DNA of 33,450 nucleotides from Chloroflexota bacterium (GCA_019136215.1 JAGVUP010000003.1:1-33450), one strand, 5' to 3'. Shown: positions 8,581-16,972, counted from the first letter of the stretch. Translations and numbers: made by a program. Notes: a model not told the origin generated them from the letters alone.

Positions 8581-8936
8581 ACAAACGCCGACGTTTAACG
8601 GGTATTGTTAAGTCGAACAAGATGACCAAAACCGTCATCGTGGAAGTTTCACGCACATTCCAGCATCCGCTTTACCACAAAGTGGTGCGGAGCGCGAAGG
8701 CTTACAAGGCGCATGATGAATTGGGCTGCAATGTCGGCGATGAGGTCGTGATCGTCGAATCCGCCCCCATTTCAGCAACTGTGCGTTGGGTCGTGGAAAA
8801 GATCGTCAAGGTCGAAATCCGCCAAGAAGGCGTCGAATCAGCCTCGGAGACCATCGAAGAGGTCGAGGAAATGATCGAGACCGAAACCGTCGCCGAAGAG
8901 GCTGAGGGTGAGCTCGAGGAAGGGGAATCAGCATGA
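8577..8936 (+). CDS. rpsQ: 30S ribosomal protein S17 with acidic C-terminal extension
   Basis: S17 is an early-binding 16S rRNA protein with an OB fold. Residues 1-80 form a normal S17: [20 protein letters not shown], then [16 protein letters not shown] and the GDEVVIVES motif. The family usually ends after about 85 residues, but here a tail (about 82-119) follows in which 16 of 38 residues are glutamate, with almost no basic residues. No stop or frame problem explains it, because the frame runs straight into the ATGA overlap with rplN. The function of the tail is unknown. Such charge is unusual for a protein on the rRNA surface. Confidence 0.94.
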   Translation: MNKRRRLTGIVKSNKMTKTVIVEVSRTFQHPLYHKVVRSAKAYKAHDELGCNVGDEVVIVESAPISATVRWVVEKIVKVEIRQEGVESASETIEEVEEMIETETVAEEAEGELEEGESA

Positions 8937-9304
8937 TTCAGCGTGAGACCCGATTAGTTATTGCCGATAACACTGGCGCCCGTGAACTCCTGGTCATCCA
9001 GGTTGTGGGCGGCACCCGCCGCCGCTACGGTTACGTGGGCGACATTGTCATTGGCACAGTGAAAACCGCCACGCCTCAGGCTTCTGTTAAGAAGAGTGAG
9101 ATCGTAAAGGCTGTTATCGTGCGCACCAGCAAAGCCTACCGCCGTCCAGATGGGTCCACCATTTGCTTTGACGACAATGCGGCTGTCATCCTGGACAATG
9201 ATGGCGTGAACCCCCGCGGCACGCGCATCTTTGGACCGGTTGCCCGCGAACTGCGCGACAAAGGCTATATGAAGATCGTTTCATTGGCTCCGGAAGTGCT
9301 GTAG
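8933..9304 (+). CDS. rplN: 50S ribosomal protein L14
   Basis: L14 lies at the subunit interface, forms bridges to 16S rRNA and is the docking site for the silencing factor RsfS. The 123 residues start [20 protein letters not shown] and contain [20 protein letters not shown] and [20 protein letters not shown], the conserved L14 signature. Length is standard. The start overlaps the rpsQ stop by four bases (ATGA). Confidence 0.98.
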   Translation: MIQRETRLVIADNTGARELLVIQVVGGTRRRYGYVGDIVIGTVKTATPQASVKKSEIVKAVIVRTSKAYRRPDGSTICFDDNAAVILDNDGVNPRGTRIFGPVARELRDKGYMKIVSLAPEVL

Positions 9305-9325
9305 TTGATGGAATAGGAGTGTCAA

Positions 9326-9760
9326 ATGAAAATGAAAATACGTAAAGGCGATCGCGTACGGGTTATGCGTGGGGCTGAGGAAGACAAAGACAAAGTTGGC
9401 GAAGTCATCCGCGTGCTGCCCAAGGAAAACCGTGTGGTGGTGCAGGGCGTAAACATGGTGAAGAAACACCAGAAACAATCCCAGTCCGGCGGCAAAACGA
9501 TCCCGGCTGGCATCCGTGAGTTTGAAGCCCCCATCCATGCCTCGAACGTGGCTGTGGTGGATCGCGAAGCGGAAAAGGAAAGCAAGGAAGCCCGCAAAGC
9601 TTCCAAGGCTAAAGCTGACAGCGCCAAGAAGCCGGCTGCCAAAAAGACAGCGGTAAAGAAAGCGGAAACCAAACCCGAAGCCAAGAAGCCGGTCAAAAAA
9701 GCGGCTGATACCAAGGCGAAAACTGCTGGAAGCAAGAAGAAAGCTGCCGAAGGTAACTAA
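9326..9760 (+). CDS. rplX: 50S ribosomal protein L24, atypical Lys/Ala-rich C-terminus
   Basis: L24 is an assembly-initiating 23S rRNA-binding protein. Residues 1-80 are a recognisable L24: the KOW motif with [11 protein letters not shown] and [20 protein letters not shown], then KKHQK and [14 protein letters not shown]. In ordinary bacterial L24 a further block follows (PKxGKPTRV...GKKVRV, often with Cys pairs). That block is absent here, and I see no trace of it in other frames. Instead residues 82-144 form a low-complexity Lys/Ala tail ([14 protein letters not shown] type) like histone H1 or bacterial nucleoid proteins. The total of 144 residues exceeds the usual 100-110. It is the only L24 in the window. 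Confidence 0.92.
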   Translation: MKMKIRKGDRVRVMRGAEEDKDKVGEVIRVLPKENRVVVQGVNMVKKHQKQSQSGGKTIPAGIREFEAPIHASNVAVVDREAEKESKEARKASKAKADSAKKPAAKKTAVKKAETKPEAKKPVKKAADTKAKTAGSKKKAAEGN

Positions 9761-9777
9761 GGCACAGGTGAGCAGAT

Positions 9778-10323
9778 ATGAACAGACTACAAGAACAATA
9801 TAAGAACGAATTCGCGCCAGCTCTGCAGAAGGAGCTCGGGTTGGAAAACGTCATGCAGATCCCGAAGATCACCAAAGTGGTGGTCAACATCGGTGTCGGC
9901 GAAGCGCTGGACAACCCCAAGGCTTTGGATGCGGCTGTGAACGATCTGACTATCATCACGGGTCAGAAGCCTGTTGTCATCGCCGCCAAGAAAGCCATTT
10001 CCAATTTCAAGCTGCGTGAAGGACGTCAGATTGGCGTCAAGGTTACGCTGCGCGGAGATAAGATGTGGGCATTTTTGGACCGCCTGATTAACGTTGCTCT
10101 GCCTCGCGTGCGTGACTTTCGCGGGATTTCGGCTGACTCCTTTGACGGGCGCGGCAATTACACGCTCGGTCTGACCGAACAGCTGATCTTCCCTGAGATT
10201 CAGTATGACAAAATCGACAAAGTGCGTGGCATGGAGATCAGCATCGTTACCACGGCTGAGACTGATGACCATGCCCGGCAGTTGCTGAGCAAATTCGGCA
10301 TGCCCTTCAGGAAAGGAAACTAA
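9778..10323 (+). CDS. rplE: 50S ribosomal protein L5
   Basis: L5 binds 5S rRNA and contacts the head of the small subunit and P-site tRNA. The 181 residues include the [18 protein letters not shown] signature, the [20 protein letters not shown] segment and the C-terminal [10 protein letters not shown]. Length and order are canonical. The stop overlaps the rpsZ start by one base (TAATG). Confidence 0.98.
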   Translation: MNRLQEQYKNEFAPALQKELGLENVMQIPKITKVVVNIGVGEALDNPKALDAAVNDLTIITGQKPVVIAAKKAISNFKLREGRQIGVKVTLRGDKMWAFLDRLINVALPRVRDFRGISADSFDGRGNYTLGLTEQLIFPEIQYDKIDKVRGMEISIVTTAETDDHARQLLSKFGMPFRKGN

Positions 10324-10505
10324 TGGCTAAAAAGTGTATGCAATATCGCGAAATGCGGCGGAAATATCCAACCCGCGTTGTAAATCGCTGTCGTGTGTGC
10401 GGCAGACCGCGCGGTTATATGCGCAAATTTGGTCTCTGCCGTATTTGCTTCCGTGAATTAGCGCTCCAGGGGAAAATTCCTGGCGTGACTAAGGCATCCT
10501 GGTAG
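10323..10505 (+). CDS. rpsZ: 30S ribosomal protein S14, zinc-binding short form
   Basis: Small-subunit head protein. At 60 residues it belongs to the short, type Z class. It contains two CxxC pairs, CRVCGRPRG and LCRICFRE, that would bind one zinc ion. The C-terminus ends in the usual [11 protein letters not shown]. The zinc-independent long form is not present in the window. Translation is likely coupled to rplE through the TAATG overlap. Confidence 0.97.
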   Translation: MAKKCMQYREMRRKYPTRVVNRCRVCGRPRGYMRKFGLCRICFRELALQGKIPGVTKASW

Positions 10506-10523
10506 AAGGCTTGGAGGATTAAG

Positions 10524-10937
10524 ATGACAATATCAGATCCTATTGCCGATATGTTAACGAGAATCCGCAATGTTGCCATGGTTGGCAAAACAACCGTCGC
10601 CATGCCGAACTCGAAACTCAAGAGCGAAGTAGCCCGGATTCTGACCGAAGAGGGTTACCTTGAGAGTTATGAAGTCGTTGATGGAAAAAGCGAAGCGCAT
10701 AAGATTTTGCGCCTGAAGCTGAAATACATCGGCGAACGCCGTCAACGCCGCCCAATTATCACGGGTTTGGAGCGCGTCAGCCATCCCGGCTGCCGGGTTT
10801 ACACCTCCAAGAAAGATATCCCCTGGGTATTATCCGGCATTGGCATCGCGATTTTATCAACCCCGAAGGGGATCATGACCGGCGCCCGCGCCCGCAAGAT
10901 CGGCGTTGGCGGCGAGATCCTCTGTAAGGTTTGGTAG
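10524..10937 (+). CDS. rpsH: 30S ribosomal protein S8
   Basis: A primary 16S rRNA-binding protein of the platform and, in E. coli, the repressor of the spc operon. The 137 residues start MTISDPIADMLTRIRNVAMV and contain the VSHPGCRVY segment and the C-terminal ILSTPKGIMTGARARKIGVG with the family signature. A GGAGG-like site (TTGGAGGATTAAG) precedes the ATG with good spacing. It lies 18 bases after rpsZ. Confidence 0.97.
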   Translation: MTISDPIADMLTRIRNVAMVGKTTVAMPNSKLKSEVARILTEEGYLESYEVVDGKSEAHKILRLKLKYIGERRQRRPIITGLERVSHPGCRVYTSKKDIPWVLSGIGIAILSTPKGIMTGARARKIGVGGEILCKVW

Positions 10938-10948
10938 GAGGAAGAGAA

Positions 10949-11497
10949 ATGTCGCGAATTGGTAAATTACCCATCACCCTGCCCAAGGGTGTGGAAGTGA
11001 AAATGGAAGGGAACAAGGTTTCCGTCAAAGGACCCAACGGGCAACTTGAAGAGACCTTCTCTCCTGATATCAAGATCGAAATCGAGGACGGCACCATCAA
11101 AGTGGAACGCCCCAACGATGAGCCGCGCATGCGCGCTCTCCACGGTACCACCCGAGCCCTGATCAACAATATGATCGTTGGCTGCTCCAAAGGTTTTGAA
11201 ATCGTGCTGGAATACAGCGGCGTTGGCTATCGGGCTGAATTGAAGGGCAAGGATCTTTTCATGAACCTTGGTTTTTCACACCCTGTGGACTTCCCTGCGC
11301 CCGATGGCATCACCTTTGATGTGGACGCGAAAGCTCACATCATCAAAATCAAAGGTCGTGACCGTCAGCAGGTGGGGCAGGTGGCTGCGAACATCCGCAA
11401 GCTGCGCCCGCCGGAACGCTATCATGGAACCGGCATTCGCTACCAGGGCGAAATTGTTAAGCTCAAGGCTGGTAAAGCCGGAAAGACCGGTAAGTAG
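10949..11497 (+). CDS. rplF: 50S ribosomal protein L6
   Basis: L6 binds near the sarcin-ricin loop and the factor-binding site. The product (182 residues) starts MSRIGKLPITLPKGVEVK and has two L6 repeats. The second carries FDVDAKAHIIKIKGRDRQQV, followed by IRKLRPPERYHGTGIRY. The ATG at 10949 is preferred to an upstream GTG because GGAGGAAGAG precedes it and the family begins there. It lies 11 bases after rpsH. Confidence 0.97.
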   Translation: MSRIGKLPITLPKGVEVKMEGNKVSVKGPNGQLEETFSPDIKIEIEDGTIKVERPNDEPRMRALHGTTRALINNMIVGCSKGFEIVLEYSGVGYRAELKGKDLFMNLGFSHPVDFPAPDGITFDVDAKAHIIKIKGRDRQQVGQVAANIRKLRPPERYHGTGIRYQGEIVKLKAGKAGKTGK

Positions 11498-11509
11498 AGG
11501 TAAATGACT

Positions 11510-11875
11510 ATGGCAAATAAATCAAGAAACGCTGCTCGTTTACACCGTCACGCGCGTGTGCGCAAGAAAATCTTCGGCACGCCCGAACGTCCGCGCCTGA
11601 ATGTTTTCCGCAGCATCAGCGAGATCTATGCCCAGGTGATTGATGATCACAGCGGCACAACCCTCGTTTCCGCTTCCTCCGTGGACGCGGGTCTGCGCGA
11701 AAGCGTCAAGGGCAAGAACAAGTCCGACCAGGCTATGCTGGTTGGCGAGGCGCTTGCCAAACGTGCGCTTGAAAAAGGCATCAAGACCGTTGTCATGGAT
11801 CGCGGCGGTTACATCTATACCGGTCGTCTGAAAGCTCTGGCTGAAGGCGCTCGCAAGGGCGGGCTGGAATTCTAA
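11510..11875 (+). CDS. rplR: 50S ribosomal protein L18
   Basis: L18 binds 5S rRNA and delivers it to the large subunit together with L5. The product (121 residues) has [20 protein letters not shown], then [14 protein letters not shown] and the C-terminal [27 protein letters not shown]. Two nearby in-frame ATGs exist. The one at 11510 is nine bases from AGAGG (11496-11500), whereas 11504 is only three bases away, so 11510 is preferred. Confidence 0.96.
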   Translation: MANKSRNAARLHRHARVRKKIFGTPERPRLNVFRSISEIYAQVIDDHSGTTLVSASSVDAGLRESVKGKNKSDQAMLVGEALAKRALEKGIKTVVMDRGGYIYTGRLKALAEGARKGGLEF

Positions 11876-11887
11876 AACGAGGATACT

Positions 11888-12412
11888 ATGGAAGAATATC
11901 AAGGATTAGAAACTCAATACGACGAACGTGTGATCGATATCGCCCGCGTTGCCAAAGTTGTCAAAGGCGGTCGCCGCTTCTCGTTTCGCGTTACCCTCGT
12001 GGTTGGCGATAACAACGGGAGCGTTGGTCTGGGCACCGGCAAAGCGCTGGCAGTTCCGGACGCGATGCGCAAAGCCACCGAGCGTGCGTATAAAAACATG
12101 AAAAAGGTCAGCCTGATGGGCACCACGATTGCCCATGAGGTGATTGGCACCCAAAGCGGCGCGAAAGTGCTGCTAAAACCTGCTTCTGCTGGTACTGGCG
12201 TTATCGCTGCCGGCGGTGTGCGCGCGGTCTGCGAAGCTGCGGGGATCAAGGACATTCTTACCAAATCCCTGGGCTCTGCAAACATGCTCAACATCGTCCA
12301 GGCAACCTTCGACGCTTTATCCCAGCTCAAATCGCCTGCTACCGTGGCTGCCGAACGCGGCAAAGACGTGCAGGATGTGACCCCGTACTGGGAGCGGAGG
12401 AAGAATGGCTAA
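11888..12412 (+). CDS. rpsE: 30S ribosomal protein S5
   Basis: S5 shapes the mRNA entry site and contributes to decoding fidelity. The 174 residues contain the double-stranded-RNA-binding-like N-terminal domain (RVAKVVKGGRRFSFRVTLVV, then GDNNGSVGLGTGKALAVPDA) and the C-terminal PASAGTGVIAAGGVRAVCEA, GIKDILTKSLGSAN. Length is normal. Its last eight bases overlap the rpmD start. Confidence 0.97.
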   Translation: MEEYQGLETQYDERVIDIARVAKVVKGGRRFSFRVTLVVGDNNGSVGLGTGKALAVPDAMRKATERAYKNMKKVSLMGTTIAHEVIGTQSGAKVLLKPASAGTGVIAAGGVRAVCEAAGIKDILTKSLGSANMLNIVQATFDALSQLKSPATVAAERGKDVQDVTPYWERRKNG

Positions 12413-12611
12413 GAAAAAGTCTGATACTCTTCGCATCAAATTGGTGAAAAGCGGTATTGGTTATACCGAACGCACCAAACGAACCCTCAAAGCGCTCGGA
12501 TTCCACACTCTTAACCAGGTTGTTGAGCATAAGGATAACGAGGCTCTGCGCGGTATGCTGACAAAAGTCTCTCACTTGGTTGAGATTTTGTCGGACACTG
12601 AGGAGAAGTAA
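12405..12611 (+). CDS. rpmD: 50S ribosomal protein L30
   Basis: Small protein of the large subunit. The 68 residues include LRIKLVKSGIGYTERTKRTL and LGFHTLNQVVEHKDN, the L30 fold signature. An MLTKVSHLVEIL C-terminal strand completes the domain. It overlaps rpsE by eight bases and is preceded by a GGAGGAAG site inside rpsE. It is two bases from rplO. Confidence 0.95.
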   Translation: MAKKKSDTLRIKLVKSGIGYTERTKRTLKALGFHTLNQVVEHKDNEALRGMLTKVSHLVEILSDTEEK

Positions 12612-12613
12612 GC

Positions 12614-13072
12614 ATGCAATTACATGATCTCAAACCTAACGAAGGCGCAAAGAAGACGCGTAAACGTGTGGGTCGTGGCACTGGCAGCGGCGCTGGCAAA
12701 ACAGCCGGTCGCGGCACCAAGGGTCAGAACTCACGCACCAGCGGCGGCGTGCGCCCCTATCACATGGGTGGTAACCTGCCATTCTTCCGCAAGCTGCCTT
12801 TCCTGCGTGGTGAAGGATTCACCCCGCGGAATCGCGTTCGCTATGCGGAAGTAAATCTGGACTCACTGCAGGGCTTCAAAGCTGGCGATGAAATCACTCC
12901 CGAGAGCCTGAAAGCTGCCGGTCTGTTGAAGGGCAAGGATCTCCCCATCAAAATCATGGGACGCGGTGACATCAATATCGCCCTGAAAATCAAAGCCCAC
13001 AAAGTGACTGAAGGCGCCCGCCAAAAGATTGAAAAAGCCGGCGGGACAATTGAAACATTGGCACTTTCGTAG
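12614..13072 (+). CDS. rplO: 50S ribosomal protein L15
   Basis: L15 binds 23S rRNA and is needed late in large-subunit assembly. The 152 residues start MQLHDLKPNEGAKKTRKRVG and have the glycine-rich, extended N-terminal arm (GRGTGSGAGKTAGRGTKGQ), the RLPF-type region FFRKLPFLRGEGFTPRNR and a globular C-terminal domain ending IEKAGGTIETL. GAGGAGAAG precedes the ATG. It lies directly before secY, the usual spc order. Confidence 0.97.
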   Translation: MQLHDLKPNEGAKKTRKRVGRGTGSGAGKTAGRGTKGQNSRTSGGVRPYHMGGNLPFFRKLPFLRGEGFTPRNRVRYAEVNLDSLQGFKAGDEITPESLKAAGLLKGKDLPIKIMGRGDINIALKIKAHKVTEGARQKIEKAGGTIETLALS

Positions 13073-13089
13073 CAATAAGGAGATAAGTG

Positions 13090-14421
13090 ATGAAACGATC
13101 ATCCTGGCGTTACCTGTGGAAATCTGAGGATATTCGCAACAAGCTGCTGATTTCGCTGCTTCTGCTTGCGATTTACCGCCTCGCAGCCAACATCCCGGTC
13201 CCCGGCATCAACCGTGTCGCGGTCGCGGCATTGTCCCAACAGACCGGCGCTGGCGGCAACCTGGTCAACTTGCTTGACTTGCTTTCAGGCGGCGCGGTAT
13301 CCAGATTCTCTGTGCTTGCCATGGGTGTTTACCCGTATATCACCGCCCAAATCATCCTGCAACTGCTCACGCCGGTTATCCCCGCGCTTGAACAGAAAAT
13401 GAAGGATGATCCCCGTGAAGGACGTATCTGGATGGAAAAATGGACCGTTATCCTGACCATCCCAATGGCGCTCCTCTCGGCTTTTGGACAGATCAACATC
13501 TTCAACTCCATGTTGGGCGGCAGTACGGTCATTGAACAGTGGGGTTTCTCTGGCGAACGCTTGCTTCCGACGATCACCGCCATCATCAGCATGATTGGCG
13601 GCACGATGTTCGGCATCTGGATCGGTCAGTTAATTTCTGAGTACGGCTTGCGCAATCAGGGTCTTTCGCTGATCATCTTCGCGGGTATCGTCTCGCGTTT
13701 TCCGGTCACGATTGCCCAGATGATCAAGGCGAAAGAAGCCTGGTGGGTGTTTGTGGTCTTGCTGCTGTTGTTTGTCCTGACGATCCTGGCGATTGTCTTT
13801 GTTCAGGGCGGACGGCGCAACATTCCGGTCTTATTCCCCGGCAGGCGCATCGGCAACCGCATGTCTATGCCGGTTCGCAGCCAACTGCCGCTGATGGTCA
13901 ACATGGCTGGCATGATTCCGATCATTTTTGCTCAGTCTTTCCTGACCTTCCCGGCGATTTTGGCTTCGTTCTTTATTAAGTCTCAGACTGCGTGGGTCAA
14001 TAACACCGCCAACTGGTTTGTCAAAGCTTTCGGCGGTGATACATGGTGGTATCCGATCATGTTCTTCGTCCTGGTGGTTGGGTTCGCATACTTTTATACT
14101 GATGTGCTCTTTGCGCAGCAGAATTATGGCGAAAACCTGAAAAAACAAGGCGCGCAAATTCCGGGTGTGGTCCGCGGTAAACCCACGCAGGATTACCTGA
14201 CCCGCGTTCAGCGCCGCATCACACTTCCGGGCGCGTTTTTCCTTGGTTTGGTGGCAGTTTTGCCCTATATCCTGGGGTACATCCTGCCCGACAATAGCGC
14301 CGGTATCCACCTGATGCAGGCATCGGGTCTGATGATCGTGGTAGGCACCATCCGCGAGACGGTCGAACTGATCGAAACCGAACTGCGCATGCGCGGGTAC
14401 GATGATCGCCTGATCAGCTAA
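13090..14421 (+). CDS. secY: Preprotein translocase subunit SecY
   Basis: The channel subunit of the SecYEG translocon in the cytoplasmic membrane. The 443 residues contain about ten membrane segments, the plug and TM2 region with LLSGGAVSRFSVLAMGVYPY, and the cytosolic loop with VQGGRRNIPV before MPVRSQLPLMVNMAGMIPII. The C-terminal part has RETVELIETELRMRGYDD. The ATG at 13090 is chosen over GTG 13087 because AAGGAG (13077-13082) is then seven bases away. It is 17 bases after rplO, the standard place at the end of the spc-type genes. Whether secE or secG is nearby cannot be seen. Confidence 0.97.
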   Translation: MKRSSWRYLWKSEDIRNKLLISLLLLAIYRLAANIPVPGINRVAVAALSQQTGAGGNLVNLLDLLSGGAVSRFSVLAMGVYPYITAQIILQLLTPVIPALEQKMKDDPREGRIWMEKWTVILTIPMALLSAFGQINIFNSMLGGSTVIEQWGFSGERLLPTITAIISMIGGTMFGIWIGQLISEYGLRNQGLSLIIFAGIVSRFPVTIAQMIKAKEAWWVFVVLLLLFVLTILAIVFVQGGRRNIPVLFPGRRIGNRMSMPVRSQLPLMVNMAGMIPIIFAQSFLTFPAILASFFIKSQTAWVNNTANWFVKAFGGDTWWYPIMFFVLVVGFAYFYTDVLFAQQNYGENLKKQGAQIPGVVRGKPTQDYLTRVQRRITLPGAFFLGLVAVLPYILGYILPDNSAGIHLMQASGLMIVVGTIRETVELIETELRMRGYDDRLIS

Positions 14422-14434
14422 GCGGATATCTGCG

Positions 14435-15088
14435 ATGAACGAAAAAGCCACTTACATTGTCATGCTGGGTCCTCCGGGAGCCGGCAAAGGCACGCAGGCG
14501 AAGATCCTGGCTGAAAAGTTGGGGCTGGTGCATGTTTCCACCGGAGACCTCTTCCGCGAAAACCTGAGTCAGGAAACCGAGCTGGGTAAGTTGGCGTCAA
14601 GTTTTATGGTCAGAGGCGAATTGGTGCCGGACGATGTCACCATCGCAATGGTCAAAGAACGCCTCTCAAGACCGGATTGCGCCAGGGGAGCCGTAATGGA
14701 CGGTTTTCCGCGCACGCCGGCGCAGGCTGGAGCTTTTGAAACCCTGCTGGCGGAGATAGACGGCAAGGTGGACCATGTGCCGTTCATCAGCGTGCCGAAC
14801 GATGTTCTGGTTGAGCGCTTGAGCGGTCGCTGGATGAGCCACTCGGGGCGCGTTTATCACGCCCTCTACAACCCGCCTAAAGTAAAGTGGGTGGATGATG
14901 TGGATGGTTCGCCCCTCTATCAGCGGGAAGATGACAAACCTGAGACGGTCTTGCATCGGATCAAGGTGTACTACGACCAGACCTCTCCCCTGATCGAATT
15001 CTACCGTCAGGCAGGGACCTTGGTCGAAATTGATGGTACAAAGGAAATCGAGCAGGTCACAGAGGATTTGCTGGAAGCTGTGGCGTGA
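14435..15088 (+). CDS. adk: Adenylate kinase
   Basis: Cytoplasmic enzyme interconverting ATP plus AMP with two ADP. The 217 residues have the P-loop GPPGAGKGT (about 12-20), the AMP-binding segments STGDLFREN and DGFPRT, and a long LID region (about 127-165, GRWMSHSGRVYHALYNPPK). The LID lacks the four zinc-binding cysteines, so it is the non-zinc long form. It follows secY by 13 bases, a very common arrangement, and its stop overlaps the map start (TGATG). Confidence 0.97.
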   Translation: MNEKATYIVMLGPPGAGKGTQAKILAEKLGLVHVSTGDLFRENLSQETELGKLASSFMVRGELVPDDVTIAMVKERLSRPDCARGAVMDGFPRTPAQAGAFETLLAEIDGKVDHVPFISVPNDVLVERLSGRWMSHSGRVYHALYNPPKVKWVDDVDGSPLYQREDDKPETVLHRIKVYYDQTSPLIEFYRQAGTLVEIDGTKEIEQVTEDLLEAVA

Positions 15089-15861
15089 TGTTTGAAAGCA
15101 GGATCAACCTTAAATCAGAAGCCGAAATCGCTCTGATGCGGGAAGCCGGCAGGCTCAATGCCCAGACGCTCGAAGCGGTCAAGGCAGAAATCAGACCCGG
15201 CGTGAGCACTGGTGAACTAAATGAGGTCGCGGAGAGTTTTCAGCGGGCTCATGGCGTTTACTCGCCCTTTAAGAATTACGATCCCGGAAACGGGGTGCCC
15301 TTCCCGGGGAGCATCTGCACCAGCATCAATGAAGAAATGGTGCATGGCATCCCCGGCAAGCGCAAGCTGCAGGAAGGCGATATCATCTCGGTCGATTGCG
15401 GCACGGTCTACGAAGGCTTCGTCGGCGACTCGGCTTTTACTGTCGGCGTCGGTGAGATCTCATCGGAAGCCCAGCGACTGATCGATGTGACTAAAAAAGC
15501 GCTGGAAATTGCCACGGCTCTGATGGTGCCGGGCAACCGCAGCGGCGATGTTGGCTCGGCGATCGAAACGTACGTGGAATCGCAAGGTTTTCGCTGCACC
15601 CACACCTACACCGGTCACGGTGTGGGTCGGGCGATGCACGAAAGCCCGCAGCTCACCAACTACGGCGTGCCCGGGCAGGGATTTTTGCTGCGCGAAGGCA
15701 TGACGATCGCGATTGAGCCGATGGTGCTGGTTGGCACCCGGCGCACCAAGACCTTGCGCAATCTTTGGACCGTTGTGTCTGTGGACGGTTCCCTGACTGC
15801 GCATCAGGAAAACACAATAGCAGTGACCAAGGAAGGCCCGCTGGTTTTGACCAGTTTGTAG
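15088..15861 (+). CDS. map: Type I methionine aminopeptidase
   Basis: Removes the initiator methionine from nascent proteins using a two-metal site. The 257-residue product has the pita-bread fold ligands Asp103 (SVDCG), Asp114 (GFVGDSA), His177 (TGHGVGRAMHE) and two late glutamates (IAIEPMV and HQENTIAV). There is no N-terminal SH3 or zinc extension, so it is type Ia. ATG 15088 overlaps the adk stop by one base. A GTG at 15085 is an alternative that adds one residue. The gene is followed by a new promoter, so it probably ends the upstream transcription unit or is read through. Confidence 0.96.
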   Translation: MFESRINLKSEAEIALMREAGRLNAQTLEAVKAEIRPGVSTGELNEVAESFQRAHGVYSPFKNYDPGNGVPFPGSICTSINEEMVHGIPGKRKLQEGDIISVDCGTVYEGFVGDSAFTVGVGEISSEAQRLIDVTKKALEIATALMVPGNRSGDVGSAIETYVESQGFRCTHTYTGHGVGRAMHESPQLTNYGVPGQGFLLREGMTIAIEPMVLVGTRRTKTLRNLWTVVSVDGSLTAHQENTIAVTKEGPLVLTSL

Positions 15862-15868
15862 GCAAGCC

Positions 15869-15897
15869 TTGTCAATAGTGAACGATAAAGATATAAT
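15869..15897 (+). promoter_or_regulatory. Strong internal sigma70-type promoter before rpmJ
   Basis: TTGTCA (15869-15874) and a perfect TATAAT (15892-15897) are spaced by 17 bases, immediately after map. It should drive rpmJ, rpsM, rpsK, rpsD, rpoA and rplQ separately from the upstream genes. The promoter occupies the interval where infA usually sits. Confidence 0.75.
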
Positions 15898-15931
15898 AAA
15901 ACCTTTGCGGATAAAGAAGGAGTAGAGACTG

Positions 15932-16045
15932 ATGAAAGTATCAGCATCGATAAAGAAACGCTGTAACAAGTGCAAAATCGTCAAGAGAGACGGTCGTCTT
16001 TATGTTATTTGTACGAATACCCGCCACAAGCAGCGACAAGGATAA
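15932..16045 (+). CDS. rpmJ: 50S ribosomal protein L36
   Basis: The smallest large-subunit protein, binding 23S rRNA and one zinc ion. The 37 residues begin [20 protein letters not shown] and continue with [17 protein letters not shown]. The zinc ligands are the CNKC pair, Cys27 and the His of RHKQRQG, so it is the zinc-binding (C+) form. AAGGAG lies upstream (within 15901-15925). It is the first gene behind the internal promoter, and rpsM follows 11 bases later. Confidence 0.95.
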   Translation: MKVSASIKKRCNKCKIVKRDGRLYVICTNTRHKQRQG

Positions 16046-16056
16046 GGAATCATAAT

Positions 16057-16446
16057 ATGGCTCGTATAGAAGGTGTTGACCTCCCGCGCAATAAGCGCAT
16101 TCAGATCGGTTTGCGATATATCTATGGTATCGGATCAAAGACTGCGGATGACATCCTGGCAGCCACTGGTGTTGATCCGGACATCCGGGTAAAAGATTTA
16201 CCCGAAAGCGAAGTTTCGAAACTACGTGATTACATCGGGCAGAACCTCAAGGTCGAAGGCGATCTGCGCCGGGAAGTCCAGATGAACATCAAGCGTTTGG
16301 TTGAGATCGGTTGTTATCGTGGCTTGCGCCACCGCCGCAACCTGCCTCTGCGCGGTCAGAACACCCGCACCAACGCGCGCACACGCAAGGGCCCCAAGCG
16401 CACAGTCGCTGGTCGCGGACGCCGCCGTGGAGCAACCAAGAAATAG
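16057..16446 (+). CDS. rpsM: 30S ribosomal protein S13
   Basis: S13 sits at the top of the head and contacts the P-site tRNA and large-subunit L5. The product (129 residues) starts [20 protein letters not shown] and has the helix-two-turn-helix region [13 protein letters not shown], then [20 protein letters not shown] and the basic C-terminal tail [15 protein letters not shown]. The ATG at 16057 follows an AAGGAA site. It is followed by an unusually long gap before rpsK. Confidence 0.97.
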   Translation: MARIEGVDLPRNKRIQIGLRYIYGIGSKTADDILAATGVDPDIRVKDLPESEVSKLRDYIGQNLKVEGDLRREVQMNIKRLVEIGCYRGLRHRRNLPLRGQNTRTNARTRKGPKRTVAGRGRRRGATKK

Positions 16447-16463
16447 GAATGAACTGACCAGTA

Positions 16464-16505
16464 AGCCTGGGATGGGGTTCCCTTTCCCCCGCGGCAACCC
16501 GGGCT
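16464..16505 (+). other. Strong intercistronic hairpin between rpsM and rpsK
   Basis: An outer stem AGCCTGGG (16464-16471) pairs with CCCGGGCT (16498-16505) with one G-U pair. Inside it, GGGG (16474-16477) can pair with the following C-run (about 16486-16490). No T-run follows, so it looks more like a processing or regulatory structure than a terminator. Gene gaps elsewhere in this cluster are mostly 2-40 bases, but here the gap is 98. Confidence 0.55.
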
Positions 16506-16544
16506 GGCTGTGGCAGACATGTAAAGATTTAGTGAGGAAGAATT

Positions 16545-16949
16545 ATGGCAAAACAAGCACGTACAGCGCGGCGAACGACCACTTCGCGTAAGGTCAAACG
16601 CCAGATTTCGACAGGACAAGTGCACGTCTTTGCGTCCTTCAATAACACCATCGTGACCGTCACTGACCTGCAGGGCAATACGATTTGCTGGGGCAGCTCC
16701 GGTTCCGCTGGATTTAAAGGATCCCGCAAGAGCACCCCGTTTGCTGCAAGAATGGCAGCCGAACAAACCGTGAAGACCGCCCAGCAGATGGGTCTTCAGG
16801 AAGTTGAACTGTTCGTTAAGGGACCTGGTCCTGGTCGGGAAGCTGCAATCCGTGCAGTCCAATCATTGGGCATTCGCGTGCGCATGATCACTGATCTGAC
16901 CCCAGTGCCCCATAACGGCTGCCGACCTCCCAAGAGACGCCGCGTGTAG
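16545..16949 (+). CDS. rpsK: 30S ribosomal protein S11
   Basis: Platform protein near the E-site. The 134 residues contain [40 protein letters not shown] and the conserved C-terminal [20 protein letters not shown] with the NGCRPPK motif. The N-terminal tail is basic. GTGAGGAAG precedes the ATG. rpsD follows after 23 bases. Confidence 0.97.
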   Translation: MAKQARTARRTTTSRKVKRQISTGQVHVFASFNNTIVTVTDLQGNTICWGSSGSAGFKGSRKSTPFAARMAAEQTVKTAQQMGLQEVELFVKGPGPGREAAIRAVQSLGIRVRMITDLTPVPHNGCRPPKRRRV

Positions 16950-16972
16950 TCAAGAAAAAGGAAATTATTGAA

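Noticed and set aside
16464-16505. Intrinsic terminator between rpsM and rpsK
   Set aside because: No T-run follows and the downstream alpha-operon genes have no other visible promoter.
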